A DNA stretch of 39,681 nucleotides from an uncultured Erysipelotrichaceae bacterium (lineage in GTDB: Bacteria > Bacillota_I > Bacilli_A > RFN20 > CAG-826): the NCBI GenBank assembly GCA_902768335.1, contig CACXKR010000009.1, positions 1 to 39,681 of the forward strand, read 5' to 3'. This document shows positions 25,743 to 32,936 of the stretch, piece by piece. Within the stretch, counting starts at the first letter, position 1. Every line of letters begins with the position of its first letter. The notes under the pieces are model-generated. The model had not been told where the DNA came from, ran no database searches, and saw nothing but the letters and a program-made list of their open reading frames with translations. The position numbers were made by a program, and so were the translations under genes.

Positions 25743-25771
25743 TTGAATTTTTCTCCTTTACATAGTAAGAT
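25743..25771 (+). promoter_or_regulatory. Leaderless promoter of the 25779-28399 operon
   Basis: TTGAAT (25743-25748), 17 bases, TAAGAT (25766-25771), seven bases before the ATG at 25779. No SD is present. Confidence 0.6.
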
Positions 25772-25778
25772 AAGAGCC

Positions 25779-26447
25779 ATGAGTAAAGAAGAAAAGAAAC
25801 AGCGAAAGGCTCTCCTAAAAGAAAAAAAGTCTGAAATCAAAGAACAAAATATAATTTTCGCATCGAAAGTTTCTAAACTTATGGACCGTAAATATCGTTA
25901 TTCGATCCGTTATGAAGAAGCTCTTGTTGAAGACGATGGAAAAGCTTATATCAATGTTGATTTAACAAAGGTTGAAACTCCTTTTTCTCCATATAGTTAT
26001 AATCGACGTGTCGATCCTGAAATATATGCTTATATCGATAGCGCAGCCTTTTATCTAAGAGCATCCGTTCCAGTTGTCATCAACTTTGATGATGGTGGTC
26101 GCTATAGCGATGAACTTAAAGAAAAGATTAAAAGAGCTGTCATTCGTCATTACGCTTTGGAATTTGAAGATCGAATGCACGAACATAAGCGTCGCATCAT
26201 ATTCGGTTTCTTTGCACTCTTTATTGGTTTAATCTTTTTAGCAACTACAGTTACATTAAACTTTTTATTAGATGACACCATTCGTGTCTTTCTTGAATTA
26301 ATCACGATTTTATCGTGGGTATTTATTTGGCAAAGCGTCGATATCTTCTTTTTCGCTGGGCATGAGCGAAGAATCGATATATATAATTCCGCTCAACTTG
26401 CAGTAGCAGAAGTTAAATTTGGGGCCCCTGAACATAACAAGAAATGA
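25779..26447 (+). CDS. Membrane protein with soluble N-terminal domain, unknown function
   Basis: The ATG at 25779 is chosen because the TTG at 25743 is the -35 box. The 222-residue protein opens with a very basic helix (MSKEEKKQRKALLKEKK). A soluble domain of about 120 residues follows, and then two membrane segments at about 146-168 and 175-197 (FGFFALFIGLIFLATTVTLN and VFLELITILSWVFIWQSVDI). No family is recognised. It overlaps the glycosyltransferase-acyltransferase gene by four bases (ATGA), which ties it to glycolipid synthesis by operon. Confidence 0.65.
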   Translation: MSKEEKKQRKALLKEKKSEIKEQNIIFASKVSKLMDRKYRYSIRYEEALVEDDGKAYINVDLTKVETPFSPYSYNRRVDPEIYAYIDSAAFYLRASVPVVINFDDGGRYSDELKEKIKRAVIRHYALEFEDRMHEHKRRIIFGFFALFIGLIFLATTVTLNFLLDDTIRVFLELITILSWVFIWQSVDIFFFAGHERRIDIYNSAQLAVAEVKFGAPEHNKK

Positions 26448-28399
26448 GAATCCTAGTCGCTGCCGATGTCCTTGGTGAAGCCAACAATGGCACGACCATG
26501 GCGGCTTATAACCTTATCAATTCTCTCAAGGAGCGTGGACATGATGTTCGCGTTCTTTGTCCTGATAAGGATAAAAAATCTTTAGCAGGTTATTATATTC
26601 TCCCAAAACATAACTTTGGTATTTTCAATAAATACATCAATAAAAATGGTGTAAGCATTGCTAAAGCTGATTACAAAACTTTTGAAGAGGCTTTAGAGGG
26701 AGTTGACGCACTTCACGTCATGCTTCCGTTCTCAGCATCTAATAAATTAGTCGCAATTGCGAATAAAAGAAATATCCCAATCTCTGCCGGATTTCATTGT
26801 CAAGCCGAGAATATAACTTCGCATTTCTTTTTGATGTGGTCTAAACTTGCCACTCGTTTTATTTATAAACGCTTTTGGAGAAAATGTTACCATGTCGTAG
26901 ACTGCATCCATTATCCAACTCAGTTTATTAAAAATGATTTTGAAAAAAGAGTTGGACCCACTAACGGATATGTCATTTCAAATGGAGTAAAAAACTTCAA
27001 AAAAACTAATGGAGTAAAACCTGAAGAATTTGAGAATAAATTCGTCATTTTAATGATCGGAAGATATTCTCGTGAAAAAAGGCAAGATCTTTTGCTTAAA
27101 GCAATGAAATATTCAAGATTTGCTGATAAAATCCAACTTATCTTCGCTGGAAATGGTCCACTTGAAAAGAAATACAAAAGGATGAGTAAACATTTAGAGA
27201 ATAAGCCTATTTTTAAGTACTATTCTCAAGATGAATTACACGAGGTAATAAACTACTCTGATCTCTATGTTCACACTGCTTATGCTGAGCTTGAATCAAT
27301 CTCCGCTTTAGAAGCTATTTCTTGTGGAGTTGTTCCTATTATCAATAAAACTAAACGAAGCGCAGTGAAAACTCATGCGATAGACGATTTGAATCTTTTT
27401 AAGAAAAACGATCCTAAAGAACTCGCTAAAAAGATTGACTATTGGTTATCCCATCCTGAAGACCGCAAAGTTCGCTCCAAAGATTATTTAGATTACACCA
27501 AACGCTTCGAATTTAATCACTGCATGGACCGCATGGAAAAGATGATTAAAGAAGCGGTGGATGTTCGTAAATACAAGGTTGAACACAATCTTCATCATCG
27601 CATCGTCTATTATAAAGATCCTTTGAACGATGATTTCGCTGGTACTTCAATTTCTCAAAAGAAAGTCGACGATAATTTTGTCTATGTTCATGAAAATAAA
27701 TTTTGGAGAAGTATCGCTACTATTTTCTATTTTGGCATTGCCACTCCAATTCTCTTCTTTTTAGTGAAAATCAAACGTCACGTTCACGTCAAAAATCGCA
27801 AAGTGCTAAAGAAGGTTAAAAGGCAAGGTTATTTCCTTTATGGAAATCATACAAATATTTTCGATGCTTTTATCCCACACACCCAAGTGTCACGTTTTAA
27901 GAAAACATATATTATCGCTAATCCAGATGCCGTTTCGATTAAAGGGGTAAAAAATCTAGTAATGATGCTTGGAACATTGCCAACTCCTAGCAGTGCTCAA
28001 TCGGTTAAAAACTTCAATGCTGCGATTGAAAAACGTATCTCTCAAAAACGAGTCATCGTCATCTATCCAGAAGCTCATATATGGCCATTCTTTACCGGCT
28101 TACGTGCATTTTCGGATATTTCGTTTCAATATCCTGCTAAATTAAACGCTCCTATAATCGCAATGGTTACCACATATCGTAAACCAAAGATTAAGATCAA
28201 TAAGAAAAGAAGACCTTATATCGATATTACTCTTTCTGAACCAATCTATCCAAATCCAGAACTATCTCTTCGAGATAATATGAAATATATGCATGATCAA
28301 GTTTATAATTTCATGAAGCAAACAATTGAGAATTCATCTTCTCCTGAATACATTAATTACGTCCAAGGAAAAGCGGATTCCACCAAATTTGAAAACTAA
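26444..28399 (+). CDS. Glycosyltransferase (GT4) fused to a PlsC-like acyltransferase
   Basis: This 651-residue protein joins two enzymes. Residues 1-380 form a GT-B glycosyltransferase: MRILVAADVLGEANNGTTMA with the glycine loop, GFHCQAENITSH, LMIGRYSREKRQ, and the E-x7-E motif ELESISALE. A membrane-associated segment near 423-443 (IATIFYFGIATPILFFLVKI) leads to an acyltransferase domain with GNHTNIFD (H-x4-D, about 466-473) and IYPEAHIWPF near 540; the usual EG is EA here. It could glycosylate a lipid and acylate the sugar or the glycerol in one complex at the inner membrane face. The substrates are inferred. Each half resembles another window gene (18463 and 8886). Confidence 0.85.
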   Translation: MRILVAADVLGEANNGTTMAAYNLINSLKERGHDVRVLCPDKDKKSLAGYYILPKHNFGIFNKYINKNGVSIAKADYKTFEEALEGVDALHVMLPFSASNKLVAIANKRNIPISAGFHCQAENITSHFFLMWSKLATRFIYKRFWRKCYHVVDCIHYPTQFIKNDFEKRVGPTNGYVISNGVKNFKKTNGVKPEEFENKFVILMIGRYSREKRQDLLLKAMKYSRFADKIQLIFAGNGPLEKKYKRMSKHLENKPIFKYYSQDELHEVINYSDLYVHTAYAELESISALEAISCGVVPIINKTKRSAVKTHAIDDLNLFKKNDPKELAKKIDYWLSHPEDRKVRSKDYLDYTKRFEFNHCMDRMEKMIKEAVDVRKYKVEHNLHHRIVYYKDPLNDDFAGTSISQKKVDDNFVYVHENKFWRSIATIFYFGIATPILFFLVKIKRHVHVKNRKVLKKVKRQGYFLYGNHTNIFDAFIPHTQVSRFKKTYIIANPDAVSIKGVKNLVMMLGTLPTPSSAQSVKNFNAAIEKRISQKRVIVIYPEAHIWPFFTGLRAFSDISFQYPAKLNAPIIAMVTTYRKPKIKINKKRRPYIDITLSEPIYPNPELSLRDNMKYMHDQVYNFMKQTIENSSSPEYINYVQGKADSTKFEN

Positions 28400-28422
28400 T
28401 CCAAAAATTGTTTAATTTTTAA

Positions 28423-28451
28423 TTCAAACAATTATCATAATTTGCTAATAT
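28423..28451 (+). promoter_or_regulatory. Candidate promoter of the small toxin mRNA
   Basis: TTCAAA (28423-28428), 17 bases, TAATAT (28446-28451); transcription would begin near 28458, right at a small hairpin CGAC-N8-GTCG (28459-28474). The preceding AATTGTTT / AAACAATT inverted repeat (28406-28433) may be the end signal of the fusion gene. Confidence 0.45.
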
Positions 28452-28505
28452 TTAATAGCGACAAAGAAAAGTCGTAAAAACTCGCAACGGAAGCCTCACA
28501 ATCTG

Positions 28506-28530
28506 AGCACAGAAAGTGGGGTGATGTGCT
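28506..28530 (+). promoter_or_regulatory. Hairpin enclosing the SD of the small peptide gene
   Basis: AGCACA (28506-28511) pairs with TGTGCT (28525-28530). The loop holds GGGGTGA (28518-28524), the presumed SD for the ATG at 28532. The stem abuts the start codon and could limit ribosome access. Confidence 0.55.
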
Positions 28531-28531
28531 A

Positions 28532-28609
28532 ATGTATAGAAAGATTAAGGAATGCCTTGTCTTGCTTATATTTTGCCTCTTGATATGCCTTCTAATAAAG
28601 TTGACATAA
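28532..28609 (+). CDS. Small hydrophobic peptide, candidate type I toxin
   Basis: The 25-residue product is MYRKIKECLVLLIFCLLICL followed by LIKLT. It has a short basic N terminus and one membrane segment rich in Leu, Ile and Cys. Size, charge and hydrophobicity fit type I toxins (Fst, TxpA, BsrG, holin-like), although I see no sequence match to a named family. An SD lies within a hairpin loop just upstream. The stop is followed directly by seven A, which form the terminator T-run of the opposing small RNA. Downstream and upstream genes (rubrerythrin and the fusion enzyme) are unrelated. Confidence 0.55.
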   Translation: MYRKIKECLVLLIFCLLICLLIKLT

Positions 28610-28664
28610 AAAAAGAGCCTCTAGCTCGATAATCGTGAAAGTGCTGTGAGGGCTCCGTTGTTAC
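28610..28664 (-). ncRNA. Candidate antisense antitoxin RNA
   Basis: A promoter on the minus strand (TTGATT 28699-28694, 17 bases, TATAAT 28676-28671) predicts a start near 28664. The RNA of about 55 bases would begin with AACAACGGAGCCCTCACA and end in a hairpin (GAGCC...GGCTC with inner AGC/GCT) followed by seven T. It is convergent with, and fully complementary to, the 3' end of the toxin mRNA just past the stop codon. The layout is that of Gram-positive type I antitoxins (RatA, RNAII). Existence of the RNA is predicted, not shown. Confidence 0.55.
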
Positions 28665-28670
28665 GATTAC

Positions 28671-28699
28671 ATTATAGAAATTTGTTGGTAAAAAATCAA
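28671..28699 (-). promoter_or_regulatory. Promoter of the antisense RNA
   Basis: TTGATT, an exact 17-base spacer and a consensus TATAAT on the minus strand. No ORF lies downstream on that strand, which argues for a non-coding product. Confidence 0.65.
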
Positions 28700-28720
28700 T
28701 ACTACGAAAGGAATTAACTT

Positions 28721-29260
28721 ATGGAACTTAAAGGTAGTCGCACTGAAAAGAATCTCCAAGCCGCTTTTGCTGGAGAAAGCCAAGCTAGAAACAAATACAC
28801 TTATTTCGCTAGCAAAGCTAAAAAAGAAGGTTATGAACAAATCGCTGCTATTTTCTTAGAAACAGCAGAGAACGAAAAAGAACACGCTAAATTATGGTTC
28901 AAGTATCTTGAAGGTGGAGATATCAAATCAACCGCCGAGAACCTTAAAGCAGCAGCAGAAGGCGAAAACTTTGAATGGACTGACATGTACAAAGAATTTG
29001 CTAAAGTTGCTCGTGAAGAAGGCTTTGATAAAATCGCTTATCAATTCGAAGGAGTTGCTAAGATTGAAAAAGAACATGAAGAACGCTATCTCGAACTTTT
29101 AAGCAAAGTTAAAGGTGGAAAAGTATTCATCGCTCCAGATGTTGTTGTTTGGAAATGCCGTAACTGTGGACATATTCATATTGGAAAAGAAGCTCCAGAG
29201 ATTTGCCCAGTCTGCGCTCATCCAAAAGCATATTTTGAATTAAGAGCCAAAAATTATTAA
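28721..29260 (+). CDS. rbr: Rubrerythrin
   Basis: The 179-residue protein has an N-terminal four-helix diiron domain: E-SQARNKY near residues 19-26, ENEKEH at about 50-55, and IEKEHEERY near 128-136. A C-terminal rubredoxin domain follows with two Cys pairs ([13 protein letters not shown] and [11 protein letters not shown]). It reduces hydrogen peroxide using electrons passed through the rubredoxin iron, a standard defence of anaerobes. SD AAAGGA precedes the ATG. The gene is monocistronic. Confidence 0.96.
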   Translation: MELKGSRTEKNLQAAFAGESQARNKYTYFASKAKKEGYEQIAAIFLETAENEKEHAKLWFKYLEGGDIKSTAENLKAAAEGENFEWTDMYKEFAKVAREEGFDKIAYQFEGVAKIEKEHEERYLELLSKVKGGKVFIAPDVVVWKCRNCGHIHIGKEAPEICPVCAHPKAYFELRAKNY

Positions 29261-29283
29261 CATAATAGGCGCTTAAAATGTTA

Positions 29284-29326
29284 TTGATTTTTTAAATAGT
29301 CTCTAGCATAATTATTAGGCGCCTAA
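29284..29326 (+). promoter_or_regulatory. Promoter of the tRNA-Asp/tRNA-Phe pair, with a palindrome
   Basis: TTGATT (29284-29289), 17 bases, CATAAT (29307-29312). A perfect 12-base palindrome TTAGGCGCCTAA (29315-29326) sits at the expected transcription start; a half copy (TAGGCGC) occurs at 29267-29273 after the rubrerythrin stop. Confidence 0.5.
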
Positions 29327-29329
29327 CTT

Positions 29330-29404
29330 GGATCATTGGTCTATCGGCTATGATGCCTCCCTGTCACGGAGGCGAGACGAGTTCGACTCTCGTATGATCC
29401 GCCA
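29330..29404 (+). tRNA. tRNA-Asp (GTC)
   Basis: Acceptor GGATCAT / ATGATCC, anticodon stem CCTCC / GGAGG with loop CTGTCAC (anticodon GTC), canonical T-arm ACGAG-TTCGACT-CTCGT, discriminator G and an encoded CCA. Confidence 0.96.
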
Positions 29405-29410
29405 TTATGT

Positions 29411-29486
<76 letters not shown>

Positions 29487-29499
29487 TCTTAGTAGAATT

Positions 29500-29533
29500 C
29501 CCTTGATACGAAAGTGTTGAGGGTTTTTCTTTT
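29500..29533 (+). terminator. Terminator of the tRNA pair
   Basis: CCCTTGATAC-GAAA-GTGTTGAGGG forms a ten-pair stem (with G-U pairs) and GNRA-like tetraloop, followed by TTTTTCTTTT. A close relative ends the glnA-glmS operon. Confidence 0.88.
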
Positions 29534-29562
29534 ATTTAAATAAACAAGTTAGACATTGGAGA

Positions 29563-29582
29563 ATGTAAAGAAAGATTTACAT
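29563..29582 (+). promoter_or_regulatory. Palindrome upstream of glnA, possible nitrogen operator
   Basis: ATGTAAA-N6-TTTACAT, about 90 bases before glnA. It resembles the GlnR box TGTNA-N7-TNACA, but the spacing here is eight, not seven, and no GlnR gene is in view. The rest of 29534-29671 is AT-rich with no ORF. Confidence 0.35.
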
Positions 29583-29671
29583 ATGTTTTTGCATTTTTTT
29601 CTTTTCATCTTATTTATAAAGGGATATATTGCTACCCAAGATGTAAATTTTATTTGCCATAAGGAGTAACT

Positions 29672-30991
29672 ATGAACAAAGAAAATATTAAAAGAATAAT
29701 TAAAGAAAATAACATTTGTTACATTAGGCTTCAATTTACCGATATGCTCGGCGATGTTAAAGCAGTGGAGATTCCAACTTCTAAGATTGATGATGCTTTC
29801 GATAATAAGATTATGTTTGATGGCTCTTCAATCGAAGGTTTTGTCCGTATTAAGGAAGCAGATATGTATCTATATCCTGATTTAGAGACTTTCTTAATCT
29901 TACCTTTTGAAGAAGGTGTCGCTAGATTCATCTGCGATGTTTATACACCAGATGGTAAGCCATTTATTGGCGATCCTCGCTATGTCTTAAAGAAAACCTT
30001 AAAGAAAATGAATGAAATGGGTATTGAAACCCTCAATATCGGTTTTGAACCAGAATTCTATCTTTTTAAACTTAAAGAAGATGGCACGGCAAGTTTAGCG
30101 CCAGCGGATAAAGCTTCGTATTTTGATTTATCACCATTTGATGGTGGTGAAGAAATCCGTAAAGAGATTGTTTTGATGCTAGAGAAGATGGGTTTTATTG
30201 TTCAAACATCGCATCACGAAGTCGGCCCAGGTCAAAACGAAATAACATTTAAATATTCAGATGTTCTTAATGCCTGCGATAAAGTGCAAACATTCAAACA
30301 AGTTGTCAAGGTTATTGCTAGAAAAAGAGGCTATCTAGCCTCATTCATGCCAAAACCATTATTTGGTCAAGCTGGAAATGGCATGCACACAAATTGTTCT
30401 TTGTTCAATAAAGGAGAAAATCTCTTCTATGATGAAAAAGATCCGATGAAATTATCTCTACTATGTAGAAAGTGGATTTGTGGTCTTCTTAGACATTGTC
30501 GTGAATTAGCTTTATTAACAAACCCAATCACCAATTCTTATAAACGTTTGGTCAGTGGTTACGAAGCACCGATATATGCTTGCTGGAGTGATGCAAACCG
30601 CAGTTCTTTAATTCGAATTCCAGCCGCTAGAGGATTATCGACTAGGACCGAAATGCGTAACGTCGATCCTTGCGCAAATCCTTATTTAGCGTTATCCGGC
30701 ATTTTAGCCTGTGGTCTTGATGGTATTAGGAATACCAAAAATAATGATTTAATCGCTCCAGTCAAAGATAATCTCTTTTCACTCGATGAAGATACAATCC
30801 AAGAAATGGGAATCATCCATCTTCCTGAAACACTTCATGAAGCAGTGGGGGAATTTAAAAATAGCAAAATTATTAGAGAAACTCTTGGTGATCACATTTT
30901 CTCAAAGTATCTTGAAGCCAAAGAAAAAGAATGGAAAGAGTATCATACTTCAATCAGTGAATATGAACTTAAAAAATATCTTGGGAGATAA
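29672..30991 (+). CDS. glnA: Glutamine synthetase, type I
   Basis: The 439-residue enzyme combines ammonia and glutamate with ATP to give glutamine. Motifs in order: MFDGSSIEGFVRIKEADMYL, GFEPEFYLF, HHEVGPGQNEI (metal and ATP sites), NGMHTNCSLF, and RIPAARGLSTRTEMRNVDP. Length and lack of the Tyr adenylylation segment fit the GSI-alpha class of Firmicutes, which is controlled by feedback inhibition rather than adenylylation. SD AAGGAG lies before the ATG. The glmS gene begins two bases after its stop. Confidence 0.97.
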   Translation: MNKENIKRIIKENNICYIRLQFTDMLGDVKAVEIPTSKIDDAFDNKIMFDGSSIEGFVRIKEADMYLYPDLETFLILPFEEGVARFICDVYTPDGKPFIGDPRYVLKKTLKKMNEMGIETLNIGFEPEFYLFKLKEDGTASLAPADKASYFDLSPFDGGEEIRKEIVLMLEKMGFIVQTSHHEVGPGQNEITFKYSDVLNACDKVQTFKQVVKVIARKRGYLASFMPKPLFGQAGNGMHTNCSLFNKGENLFYDEKDPMKLSLLCRKWICGLLRHCRELALLTNPITNSYKRLVSGYEAPIYACWSDANRSSLIRIPAARGLSTRTEMRNVDPCANPYLALSGILACGLDGIRNTKNNDLIAPVKDNLFSLDEDTIQEMGIIHLPETLHEAVGEFKNSKIIRETLGDHIFSKYLEAKEKEWKEYHTSISEYELKKYLGR

Positions 30992-30993
30992 GT

Positions 30994-32772
30994 ATGTGTG
31001 GAATAGTAGGATGCATTGGTAAAAATCACGGCCGAGAATACATCATTAATGGTTTAAAAACTCTTGACTATCGTGGCTATGATTCAGCAGGTATTGCTTT
31101 TTTAAAGCAAGATAGCATTTCAATTTATAAAGATGCCGGTTCAGTGGAACACGTTAATTCTTTGATTCCAATAGGTGAAGATGGTGATGCCATCATCGGT
31201 CACACTCGTTGGGCAACACACGGTAAACCAAACAAAAGCAATTCCCATCCCCATATCTCTTTTGATGGTGAATTTGTTTTAGTCCACAACGGCATCGTTG
31301 AACGCTTCGCTGAACATAAAGCTTCTTTATTAAAACAAGGTGTCACCTTTAATAGCGATACCGATAGTGAAGTATTCGTCAACATGATCGCTTTATTTTA
31401 TAAAGAAGAAAAAAATGTCCTAAAAGCAATCAAAAAAGCGATGGAGACAGTCGATGGCTCATATGCGATCGCTTTGATCCATAAAGGTGAAAATCGTTTA
31501 TATGTTCTTAAGAACGTTTCCCCATTACTAATTGGTATCGGTGAAGACTTTAATCTTGTCGCAAGCGATGCCTCTCCAATGATTGAATATACAAACAAAT
31601 TCATCGAGCTTGGTGATAAAGAATATGGCTACATTGAAAAATCTAACTACAAAATCTTTAATTTTGATGGTCAGGAAGTATCTAAGAAACTAATTAGTAA
31701 AGATATCTCTCTTGTTAGACATGACTTAAATGGTTATCCCCATTATATGCTTAAGGAGATTGAAGAAATCCCCGATGTTATCACTAGACTCGTTAATCAC
31801 TATTATCTTGATGAGAAATATAACTTTGATGATGAACTAATCAAAAAGATTAAACAATCCGATCACATCATCTTTTTAGGATGTGGAACTTCTTATCACG
31901 CGTCGCTGGTGGGTGGACGATATTTCGAAGAAATGCTGGAAATACCAACCGCATCATATATTGCTAGTGAATGGGCCTTTCATCCGATGTTCCCTGGTAA
32001 GAAACCATTTATCGTTTTCATCTCTCAATCTGGCGAAACCGCTGATCTTATTCATTGTCTTAACATAGTTAAAAAGTATAATTACGATACTCTTCTAATT
32101 ACAAATACCAGTGGTTCAACCTTGGAAAGAGGATGCAAATATTCTTTAAACATTCAAGCAGGAGTGGAAGTGTCTGTTGCCTCTACAAAAGCCTATGCTG
32201 CCCAAGTAGCGATGCTATTACTCTTAGTCGCTGCTGTTAAAGGTGAAGCCAAGATTGCGGATGAAATATTAAGAGCTCTTCCGATCATTAAATCTATTAA
32301 AGATAAACAAAATGATATTAAAAATGTCGCGAATATTATCAAAGATAAACAAAGCATTTTCTATATCGGAAGAGGCTATGACTATTATTTATCATTAGAA
32401 GCTTCCTTAAAACTCAAAGAAATAAGTTATATCCATTCTGAAGCTATTGCAGGCGGTGAACTTAAACACGGGCCAATCGCCTTGATTGAAAATGAAACAC
32501 CAGTCATTGTCTTTTTCACTGATAATGTGACCGCTAATAGTATGAGAGGAAACATCGAAGAAGTTAAATCTCGAGGCGCTAGAGTGTTCGTGATATCCAC
32601 CAAAGAGCTTTCCAAAGACGGCGATACAATTATCATCGATCAATATCCGAATTATTTATCTAGTATTATTGTTTCTTCGGTTGCTTTCTATTTAGCATAT
32701 TACACATCTTTATCCAAAGGATACGATGTTGATAAGCCGCGTAACCTTGCGAAAAGCGTTACGGTTGAATAA
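30994..32772 (+). CDS. glmS: Glutamine--fructose-6-phosphate aminotransferase (isomerising)
   Basis: The 592-residue enzyme starts MCGIVGCIGKNHGREYIING, so Cys2 is the catalytic nucleophile of the glutaminase domain (residues 1-220, with LDYRGYDSAGI and HTRWATHGKP). Two SIS domains follow (GCGTSYHASLVGGRYFEE and GRGYDYYLSLEASLKLKEIS, with the glucosamine site HGPIALIE), and it ends in KPRNLAKSVTVE, the conserved terminal tail. It makes glucosamine-6-phosphate for peptidoglycan. It lies two bases behind glnA with SD GGGAG inside the glnA end, so no glmS ribozyme can precede it. Glutamine made by GlnA is its substrate. Confidence 0.97.
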   Translation: MCGIVGCIGKNHGREYIINGLKTLDYRGYDSAGIAFLKQDSISIYKDAGSVEHVNSLIPIGEDGDAIIGHTRWATHGKPNKSNSHPHISFDGEFVLVHNGIVERFAEHKASLLKQGVTFNSDTDSEVFVNMIALFYKEEKNVLKAIKKAMETVDGSYAIALIHKGENRLYVLKNVSPLLIGIGEDFNLVASDASPMIEYTNKFIELGDKEYGYIEKSNYKIFNFDGQEVSKKLISKDISLVRHDLNGYPHYMLKEIEEIPDVITRLVNHYYLDEKYNFDDELIKKIKQSDHIIFLGCGTSYHASLVGGRYFEEMLEIPTASYIASEWAFHPMFPGKKPFIVFISQSGETADLIHCLNIVKKYNYDTLLITNTSGSTLERGCKYSLNIQAGVEVSVASTKAYAAQVAMLLLLVAAVKGEAKIADEILRALPIIKSIKDKQNDIKNVANIIKDKQSIFYIGRGYDYYLSLEASLKLKEISYIHSEAIAGGELKHGPIALIENETPVIVFFTDNVTANSMRGNIEEVKSRGARVFVISTKELSKDGDTIIIDQYPNYLSSIIVSSVAFYLAYYTSLSKGYDVDKPRNLAKSVTVE

Positions 32773-32780
32773 ATTTAAAT

Positions 32781-32812
32781 CCCTCGATATGAAAGTGTTG
32801 AGGGTTTTCTTT
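32781..32812 (+). terminator. Terminator of the glnA-glmS operon
   Basis: CCCTCGATAT-GAAA-GTGTTGAGGG followed by TTTTCTTT; same design and nearly same sequence as the one at 29500. Confidence 0.88.
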
Positions 32813-32841
32813 CAGAAAAATGTTGTAATAACGATTAACGA

Positions 32842-32915
32842 GTTAGTTATATCTAACTTTTTTCTTTACATTTAAATGTAGAATAATATAATTGTATTGG
32901 TTAGTTATGACTAAC
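32842..32915 (+). promoter_or_regulatory. feo promoter with two DtxR-type operators
   Basis: Promoter TTTACA (32865-32870), 16 bases, TATAAT (32887-32892). Two near-identical palindromes flank it: GTTAGTTATATCTAAC (32842-32857), just upstream of the -35, and GTTAGTTATGACTAAC (32900-32915), at the transcription start. The shared pattern GTTAG-N6-CTAAC resembles DtxR/IdeR boxes. A 14-base palindrome TACATTTAAATGTA (32867-32880) overlaps the -35. Confidence 0.7.
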
Positions 32916-32936
32916 TATCTAAAGGAGGAATTACTT

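Larger units (their letters stand above)
28485..28660. repeat. 16-base inverted repeat bracketing the small peptide gene
   Basis: CAACGGAAGCCTCACA at 28485-28500 and TGTGAGGGCTCCGTTG at 28645-28660 are complementary at 14 of 16 positions. In the toxin mRNA they would join the 5' and 3' ends. The minus-strand RNA carries a near copy of the 5' arm. Confidence 0.7.

Noticed and set aside
25743-25778. TTG start for the protein at 25779, likewise TTG at 17106 and 21334
   Set aside because: Each of these TTG codons is or overlaps the -35 box (TTGAAT, TTGATT, TTGACT) of a well-spaced promoter, so the downstream ATG is preferred.
28671-28720. PerR box before rubrerythrin
   Set aside because: There is an AT-rich stretch, but no two-arm TTATAAT-type palindrome.
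29563-29582. Firm GlnR binding site
   Set aside because: The known consensus has a seven-base spacer; here it is eight, so it is listed only as a candidate operator.
30992-30993. glmS ribozyme before glmS
   Set aside because: Only two bases separate glnA and glmS, so there is no room for it.
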